From: Nitrososphaerota archaeon
GTDB lineage: Archaea; Thermoproteota; Nitrososphaeria; Nitrososphaerales; Nitrosopumilaceae
Assembly (NCBI GenBank): GCA_016200035.1
Contig: JACQFM010000002.1
Coordinates: 1-6,098 of the forward strand
Direction: 5' to 3'
DNA length: 6,098 bases
The position numbers and the translations under genes were made by a program. Every line of letters starts with the position of its first letter. Position 1 is the first letter of the stretch. Below, in pieces: positions 1 through 3,774 of the stretch. A model generated the notes under the pieces. The model was not told where the DNA came from and searched no databases. It saw only the letters and a program-made list of their open reading frames with translations.

Positions 1-116
1 CGGAAAAAATACAAAGCGAAATTAGAGCGGCGATCACGGAAATCGTTCTGGAAGGACTTTGTTGGCTTGAGCCAAAGATCCTAGACAAAAAGGAGGGTGT
101 TTATGTTGCAGCATGA
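1..116 (+). CDS. C-terminal end of a probable MoxR/Mg-chelatase-I-like AAA+ ATPase (5' partial)
   Basis: An open frame enters from the left edge (codons in phase with base 3) and ends at TGA 114-116, giving 37 complete codons. The visible tail contains an amphipathic stretch (AAITEIVLEGL), then WLEP, and ends GVYVAA. No Walker or sensor motif lies inside the window, so the identity rests on context. The next gene encodes a COG4867-type VWA protein, and in other genomes (for example the Rv0958/Rv0959 pair of Mycobacterium) such a protein follows a Mg-chelatase-I-like AAA+ ATPase; the helix-plus-GVYV tail is compatible with that family. The frame overlaps the next CDS by 14 bases (103-116), which implies translational coupling and a joint complex. 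It could be another kind of P-loop ATPase. That it is a real coding end is fairly secure; the product is an inference. Confidence 0.6.
   Translation, partial: EKIQSEIRAAITEIVLEGLCWLEPKILDKKEGVYVAA
91..96 (+). promoter_or_regulatory. Ribosome binding site (AGGAGG) for the VWA gene
   Basis: AGGAGG at 91-96 is a strong Shine-Dalgarno match, 6 bases before ATG 103. It lies inside the 3' end of the upstream ATPase gene. It decides the start: the in-frame GTG at 97 abuts this site with no spacer and cannot be the initiator. Confidence 0.85.
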
Positions 117-1455
117 TACAACAAGTTTTGTCTATCATTCACACCAAGAAGGAAAGAGTAACAAATCAAATGACGATATATCAACTAAAGATATGCAAAA
201 GATTCTTCAAGTACTTGCAAAACAAGTGTTAAAGGATAGAACCACAACTATGCAGGAACTTGAACGTATGCTAAAGGGAAATATGCAACGTTCAGATGAA
301 CAAGATAAACAACAGAGTCAACAGGAAGAGGCACAACTAAAAATCGAAAATGGTGACCAGCCCATGACTAAATACCTTCAAAAAATGGGGTATCTTAAGG
401 ATGAAAAGAAGTGGCTCTCTAACAAAGGATTTTTCGAGATTGGATTAAAAATTCTACATGACGTAATGAAAGCAATCAATGATGGAGGATCTGGATTTCA
501 TGAGACAAAAAATGTAGGTTCTGGAAATGTGGTGTTAGATACGACCACCAAATTTGAGTATGGTAATGACATAAATTTACTTAGCATACCAAAGACCTTG
601 TTAAATTCAGTACAAAGAATAGCAAAAAAAGATTCAATTGTAAAATTTCCTATCGAGATTGAAATTGATGATCTTGAAAAATTTGAAACAACGGAGGAAG
701 TGAAAGTAGCTGTCGTATATTGTATAGACCTAAGTTCAACCATGAAATATTCTGTTGGTTCGGGAGAAGGGAGCAGGATTGAGGCAGCTAAAAAAGCCCT
801 TTGGAGTTTGTATGTTTTAAACAAAAAATTCTTTCCAAATGATTCCATTCACATAGTAGGATTTGGTTCATTTGCATCAAAGATAGATCCATATGATATT
901 CCATATTTGAGGACATACGATGCAAATGATAACTTCTTGCATTACACAAACTACCAAGCAGCTTTAAGGCTTGCGCTTAAGATTCTAAAAGGAGAGGGCG
1001 CAAGAAACAGACGAATAGTAATGATTACTGATGGACAACCAAGTGCATGTTTTGTAGATAATGACAATCAGAAAAGTGATATATTATCAGACAAGCCATA
1101 CTCGCATTTTTACAAACCAGATGAAAGTGTACTTTCGAAAATTTATGACGAGCGCGAAATAAAATTAGATTTAGACGGCGGTAAAATGGTTTATCTTTGT
1201 TACAGATACCGACAGATTGATCCGTTTATAGAGGCTCGAACCTTGTACGAAGCAAAAAGGTGTAAGCACGAAGGAATAGAGATTGATACAATTATGGTAA
1301 GTGAAGAGGATGAACTTCTAAGCTATGTCGAAGGTCTGGAAAAACAATTGAAAGGAAGATCATATTATATCAACCCTGCTAACATTGGTAGAATTTTGAT
1401 AAATGATTTTATTTCAAACAAGAAGAAAATCATAAGCTCAAAATTTGCATGGTGA
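103..1455 (+). CDS. VWA-domain protein, COG4867/MoxR-associated type
   Basis: This 450-residue cytoplasmic protein has no signal peptide and no membrane segment. Residues 1-85 are polar and charged, with a Gln-rich stretch near 68-77. Residues about 88-170 hold a helical region with LSNKGFFEIGLKIL, typical of the family's N-terminal half. The von Willebrand factor A domain runs from about 200 to 430. Its metal-ion-dependent adhesion site is present as D209-L-S211-S-T213 (Thr where Ser is usual), T282 (YTN) and D310 (ITDGQP). The order VGFGSFA, TNYQAAL, ITDGQP, RCKHEGI, GRSYYINP and a C-terminal ILINDF matches the COG4867 family as I remember it. Members are encoded beside Mg-chelatase-I-like AAA+ ATPases and are thought to couple ATP-driven remodelling to a bound partner or metal insertion. 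The segment between D310 and about residue 375 looks longer than in bacterial relatives. The start at ATG 103 is fixed by AGGAGG at 91-96. The client and any role in cofactor assembly are unknown. Confidence 0.88.
   Translation: MLQHDTTSFVYHSHQEGKSNKSNDDISTKDMQKILQVLAKQVLKDRTTTMQELERMLKGNMQRSDEQDKQQSQQEEAQLKIENGDQPMTKYLQKMGYLKDEKKWLSNKGFFEIGLKILHDVMKAINDGGSGFHETKNVGSGNVVLDTTTKFEYGNDINLLSIPKTLLNSVQRIAKKDSIVKFPIEIEIDDLEKFETTEEVKVAVVYCIDLSSTMKYSVGSGEGSRIEAAKKALWSLYVLNKKFFPNDSIHIVGFGSFASKIDPYDIPYLRTYDANDNFLHYTNYQAALRLALKILKGEGARNRRIVMITDGQPSACFVDNDNQKSDILSDKPYSHFYKPDESVLSKIYDEREIKLDLDGGKMVYLCYRYRQIDPFIEARTLYEAKRCKHEGIEIDTIMVSEEDELLSYVEGLEKQLKGRSYYINPANIGRILINDFISNKKKIISSKFAW
1451..1455 (+). promoter_or_regulatory. 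Ribosome binding site (GGTGA) for the winged-helix gene
   Basis: GGTGA at 1451-1455 is complementary to the archaeal 16S 3' end and sits 6 bases before GTG 1462. The site includes the TGA stop of the VWA gene, so termination and re-initiation are physically coupled. It favours GTG 1462 over the in-frame ATG at 1489, which has no such site. Confidence 0.6.
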
Positions 1456-1461
1456 AATAAG

Positions 1462-1773
1462 GTGAAAGAAAACTATGACAGACAAAAAATGATCGAAACA
1501 CTGGTCAATCCTGATGTCTCACCAATATTGTTGGAACTGGAAGAAGGCAATAAAGACTCGTCTTACCTTGAGGAAAAATTACACGTAAGCGAGAGTGAAA
1601 TACTTGAGCGATTATCCTATGTGATAGAATACGGTTTTGTTAAGATAAATAGGAGCGATGGAAAAGTAATTTTTTCTGCTGATAATGATAAGCTCAATAA
1701 AATTATGGAAAGTGATGACAACTTTTCGGGTGTCATAGATGGACTTACAGAACTGGACTCATTTCTTAACTAA
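1462..1773 (+). CDS. Small winged-helix (ArsR/MarR-like fold) protein of the AAA+/VWA operon
   Basis: This 103-residue acidic protein starts at GTG 1462, 6 bases after the VWA stop, so it is the third gene of the operon. Residues about 8-30 form helices (MIETLVNPDVSPILLELEEG). Residues 34-60 have a helix-turn-helix pattern (SYLEEKLHVSESEILERLSY followed by VIEYGFV), and 61-72 give a short wing (KINRSDGKVIFS). The C-terminal tail, residues 73-103, is acidic and ends GLTELDSFLN. I recall a small conserved thaumarchaeal protein with this tail, but I know of no assigned function. It may regulate the operon by binding DNA, or use its winged helix as a protein-protein adaptor for the ATPase/VWA pair; the strong net negative charge makes the adaptor role plausible. 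Its 3' end overlaps the convergent gene by 8 bases. The gene call is good; the function is open. Confidence 0.8.
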   Translation: MKENYDRQKMIETLVNPDVSPILLELEEGNKDSSYLEEKLHVSESEILERLSYVIEYGFVKINRSDGKVIFSADNDKLNKIMESDDNFSGVIDGLTELDSFLN

Positions 1774-2275
1774 GATTGCTCTTGCGAGTTTTAACAAAAT
1801 ACATCATTCCTACTGCTAGGCCTGATAAACCAACTATTATCACAATAAATCCAAAAATACTGATTGCTAATGAAGAATCTTTGGGCAGATATCCTATCAC
1901 GCCCTCAATTTGAAGATCTCTTTGACCTGAATTTTCAACTGATAGCTTATACGCTCCTTTTGTGGTTATTTTGAAATTATCTTGATAAGGATTATGACTG
2001 ATTGATTTTGAAACTATCACGATATCTGATGGATCGAAAACCTTTGCAAGAATATTATCACCTGCTTTAAAATCTGCTACCTGTACTACATAGACACCAT
2101 TTTCATTTTTTGTAGGATCAAGCTCTTTAAGAGCCATCAAAGAATGCCCTACTGCTAGTGATTCCTGATGTGTAGAAAGATTCTCAGTTACTAATTGTGA
2201 GCTATAAAATGAAATTCCAATCCCCGTTGCAGTTAAGAACCCTCCTATTACTAAAAGTGGGATGCTCTTTTTCAC
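1766..2275 (-). CDS. Two-pass membrane protein with an extracytoplasmic beta domain, function unknown
   Basis: This 169-residue protein starts at GTG (2275-2273) and stops at TAA (1768-1766). Residues 1-3 are MKK, followed by a hydrophobic segment at about 5-28. Residues 29-135 form a soluble domain rich in beta-type stretches (GVYVVQVADF, AKVFDPSDIVIVS, GAYKLSVENSGQRDLQIEG). A second hydrophobic segment spans about 136-160, and the basic tail VKTRKSNLS follows. The charges place both ends inside the cell and the middle domain outside. The G-A-Y-K-L-S-V-E-N motif near 108-115 recalls the GOLD/emp24-like beta-sandwich found in other thaumarchaeal membrane proteins; I give this low weight. In-frame TAA lies 18 bases upstream of the GTG, so no longer start exists. 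A TATA-like box about 28 bases before the GTG and the absence of a Shine-Dalgarno site point to a leaderless mRNA. It is divergent from the NRAMP gene and shares its regulatory spacer, so a role in metal handling is possible but unproven. Confidence 0.8.
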   Translation of the reverse strand: MKKSIPLLVIGGFLTATGIGISFYSSQLVTENLSTHQESLAVGHSLMALKELDPTKNENGVYVVQVADFKAGDNILAKVFDPSDIVIVSKSISHNPYQDNFKITTKGAYKLSVENSGQRDLQIEGVIGYLPKDSSLAISIFGFIVIIVGLSGLAVGMMYFVKTRKSNLS

Positions 2276-2284
2276 AGCGAAGAT

Positions 2285-2294
2285 GCGATATCGC
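2285..2294. repeat. Perfect 10-bp palindrome GCGATATCGC, possible operator
   Basis: GCGATATCGC reads identically on both strands and stands out as GC-containing within an AT-rich spacer. It lies between the TATA-like box (2301-2306) and the GTG start (2275) of the - strand membrane protein, where a bound protein would block polymerase. A 10-bp palindrome can arise by chance, so the operator role is tentative. Confidence 0.35.
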
Positions 2295-2300
2295 CCTTAG

Positions 2301-2306
2301 TTAAAA
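2301..2306 (-). promoter_or_regulatory. TATA-like box of the two-pass membrane protein gene
   Basis: On the - strand this reads TTTTAA, within AAGTTTTAACTAAG. Its centre is about 28 bases before the GTG at 2275, the spacing expected if transcription starts at or next to the start codon. There is no Shine-Dalgarno site. The box overlaps a TTAGTTAAA motif (2297-2305, + strand) that recurs beside the NRAMP promoter. An alternative box, TAAATTAAAG, is at about 2325-2334 on the - strand. Confidence 0.45.
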
Positions 2307-2327
2307 CTTGGGATTGAAAACACACTT

Positions 2328-2368
2328 TAATTTAGCTTATGACAAAAAAGTTAGTTAAAGCTAAATTA
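2328..2368. promoter_or_regulatory. 11-bp inverted repeat at the NRAMP promoter, candidate metal-regulator operator
   Basis: The left arm TAATTTAGCTT (2328-2338) and the right arm AAGCTAAATTA (2358-2368) are perfect inverse complements, separated by 19 bases. The right arm runs into the NRAMP TATA box (2366-2375), so a bound protein would compete with TBP/TFB. Nested in the right half is TTAG-N6-CTAA (2351-2364). The TTAG...CTAA theme resembles operators of DtxR/MntR/IdeR-type regulators, which often control NRAMP genes. The repeat itself is seen directly; the regulator identity is inferred. The wide spacing could also mean two separately bound sites. Confidence 0.55.
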
Positions 2369-2375
2369 TAAATAA
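2366..2375 (+). promoter_or_regulatory. TATA box of the NRAMP gene (leaderless promoter)
   Basis: TTATAAATAA matches the archaeal TATA consensus, preceded by a purine-rich AAAGCTAAA stretch that could serve as a BRE. Its centre is 26-27 bases before ATG 2397, so transcription should begin at or within a base or two of the start codon. The absence of any GGAGG-like sequence before the ATG agrees with a leaderless mRNA. Confidence 0.75.
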
Positions 2376-2396
2376 TCTCAGTAGCAAGTATCCTCG

Positions 2397-3653
2397 ATGG
2401 ATGATAAAGAAGATCTGATCCAGAGTAATAGAATCAAACTTGCTCACTTGTTCAAGTTCATGGGAGTGGGTGTAGTGGTGGGCATTGCATATATGGATCC
2501 AGGTAATTGGGGAACGGATATAGCAGCTGGTTCAAAATTTGGCTATTCTTTGTTATTCATTGTTGTCATGAGCAACCTAATAGGCATGTTCACACAATAC
2601 TTGTCATCTAAGCTCGGCCTTGCTACAGGTTTTAGTTTGGCGGAAAACTGTAAGATCCACCTGCCACGTTGGCAATCTCTTAGTCTTTGGGGAACTGCCG
2701 AAATAGCTGCTATTGCAACTGACCTAGCAGAAGTAATCGGGGGAGCGATAGCATTTAACCTTCTTTTTGGCATTCCCTTGGTTTATGGTGCAGTTCTAAC
2801 AGCTGTAGACACACTACTCATATTAGCACTCGAGCGAAAAGGTGTTAGAAAACTAGAAGCTGTGATAATCGGTATGGTGGCAATAATAGGAGTAGCATTC
2901 CTGTTGGAAATTTATCTTGCGGCTCCAGATTGGAATCAAATTGCATATCATGCAGTGATTCCAGAATTAAAATCTGATGGCATTGTTATAGCAGTCGGAA
3001 TATTGGGTGCGACAGTAATGCCTCATGCCGTATTTTTACACTCCTCAATTATCAAATCAAGATTGCCTATGATGGATCTTGTAAAATCTAAGAAAAGTAT
3101 GATTAAACTTTCTATGATAGACAGCGTACTGGCCCTGACCATAGCGGGACTTGTTAACGGCGCTATTCTTGTTCTTGCTGCTTCCACATTTTATCAACAT
3201 GGCATTACCATAGAATCGATAGATGTGGCGTACAAAACACTTACGCCACTACTTGGAAACTTGTCAAGTATAGCTTTTGCTGTTGCACTTCTTGCGTCAG
3301 GATTAGCATCATCTACAGTAGCAACCCTTTCTGGTCAGGTTATATTTGAAGGATTTTCTAATTGGAAAGTGAAACTATGGCAAAGGAGAATTGCTGTTAG
3401 ATTAATTACTCTTGTACCAGCTGTCATAGCGATTTCTATTGGAATAAACTCCTTGGATATATTGGTCATAAGTCAGGTTGTCTTAAGTCTTCAGCTTCCC
3501 TTTACAGTGATTCCATTAGTATACTTCACAGGGAAAAAAGATATTATGGGTGTTGAAAACATGAACAAACGTATCACAAAGATTCTAGCGCTAATATGTA
3601 CGACAGTGATAGTAGTAATGAACATACTTCTATTATTATACCAATTTAGATAG
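2397..3653 (+). CDS. mntH: NRAMP-family proton-coupled Mn2+/Fe2+ transporter
   Basis: This 418-residue integral membrane protein has the normal length and about 11 hydrophobic segments of the NRAMP (SLC11/MntH) family, importing divalent transition metals together with protons. TM1 carries the DPGN motif, with metal ligands D34 and N37 (AYMDPGNWGTD). TM3 is the typical AEIAAIATDLAEVIGGAIA (101-119). TM6 carries GATVMPH, with M208, the soft ligand that marks transition-metal NRAMPs and is replaced in Mg2+-transporting relatives, and H210. TM8 has SGLASSTVATLSGQ (301-314) and TM10 has SLQLPFTVIPL (364-374). No core residue is missing; Ala follows MPH where Asn or Val is frequent, a tolerated position. 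ATG 2397 is fixed by the TATA box 27 bases upstream. The inverted repeat at the promoter suggests metal-dependent repression. It is monocistronic to the extent visible: the next gene lies more than 120 bases away and has its own candidate promoter. Confidence 0.95.
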   Translation: MDDKEDLIQSNRIKLAHLFKFMGVGVVVGIAYMDPGNWGTDIAAGSKFGYSLLFIVVMSNLIGMFTQYLSSKLGLATGFSLAENCKIHLPRWQSLSLWGTAEIAAIATDLAEVIGGAIAFNLLFGIPLVYGAVLTAVDTLLILALERKGVRKLEAVIIGMVAIIGVAFLLEIYLAAPDWNQIAYHAVIPELKSDGIVIAVGILGATVMPHAVFLHSSIIKSRLPMMDLVKSKKSMIKLSMIDSVLALTIAGLVNGAILVLAASTFYQHGITIESIDVAYKTLTPLLGNLSSIAFAVALLASGLASSTVATLSGQVIFEGFSNWKVKLWQRRIAVRLITLVPAVIAISIGINSLDILVISQVVLSLQLPFTVIPLVYFTGKKDIMGVENMNKRITKILALICTTVIVVMNILLLLYQFR

Positions 3654-3774
3654 CATATTGTCTTGTTGATTCATTTTGTAGAGGGAAATATAACTCCATT
3701 TTGAAAATTAAAAGTACAAATTATTCGACAACAATATTTGGAAGCTCCATAGATATCAAGATTATAGAATAAAT
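3654..3774. other. Spacer between the NRAMP and S-layer genes
   Basis: These 121 bases are AT-rich and hold no open frame of note. Short T-runs at about 3674-3677 and 3699-3702 could serve as simple archaeal T-tract terminators for the NRAMP transcript, but no hairpin is evident. Near the right end are AT-rich TATA candidates for the S-layer gene, CAATATTT at about 3732-3739 and ATTATAGAATA at 3761-3771. Confidence 0.5.
3761..3771 (+). promoter_or_regulatory. Candidate TATA box of the S-layer gene
   Basis: ATTATAGAATA is centred about 27 bases before ATG 3793, the same geometry as the NRAMP promoter. If used, it gives a leaderless mRNA starting at that ATG and excludes the upstream TTG start at 3775. 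It resembles the consensus less closely than the NRAMP box, and it competes with signal-peptide evidence for the TTG. Confidence 0.4.

Noticed and set aside
97..102. GTG at 97 as the start of the VWA gene
   Set aside because: It directly abuts AGGAGG (91-96) with no spacer; ATG 103 has the right 6-base spacing.
498..848. 116-codon open frame on the - strand
   Set aside because: It lies wholly inside the well-supported VWA gene, has no family resemblance and no ribosome site or promoter.
103..1455. True magnesium chelatase subunit D (chlorophyll pathway)
   Set aside because: The domain order and motifs fit the COG4867 MoxR-associated VWA family, and nothing nearby suggests tetrapyrrole chelation.
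1489..1491. ATG 1489 as the start of the winged-helix protein
   Set aside because: There is no ribosome site before it, whereas GTG 1462 has GGTGA at a 6-base spacing; it remains a weaker alternative.
1778..1792. Small hairpin CTC-TTGC-GAG followed by TTTT as a terminator
   Set aside because: The stem is only three base pairs and it lies inside the convergent gene; archaeal termination does not need a hairpin.
2543..2773. 76-codon open frame on the - strand
   Set aside because: It is antisense to the conserved TM2-TM4 region of the NRAMP gene, with no independent support.
3672..3703. Direct repeat CATTTTG (3672-3678 and 3697-3703)
   Set aside because: Seven AT-rich bases in an AT-rich spacer are easily due to chance.
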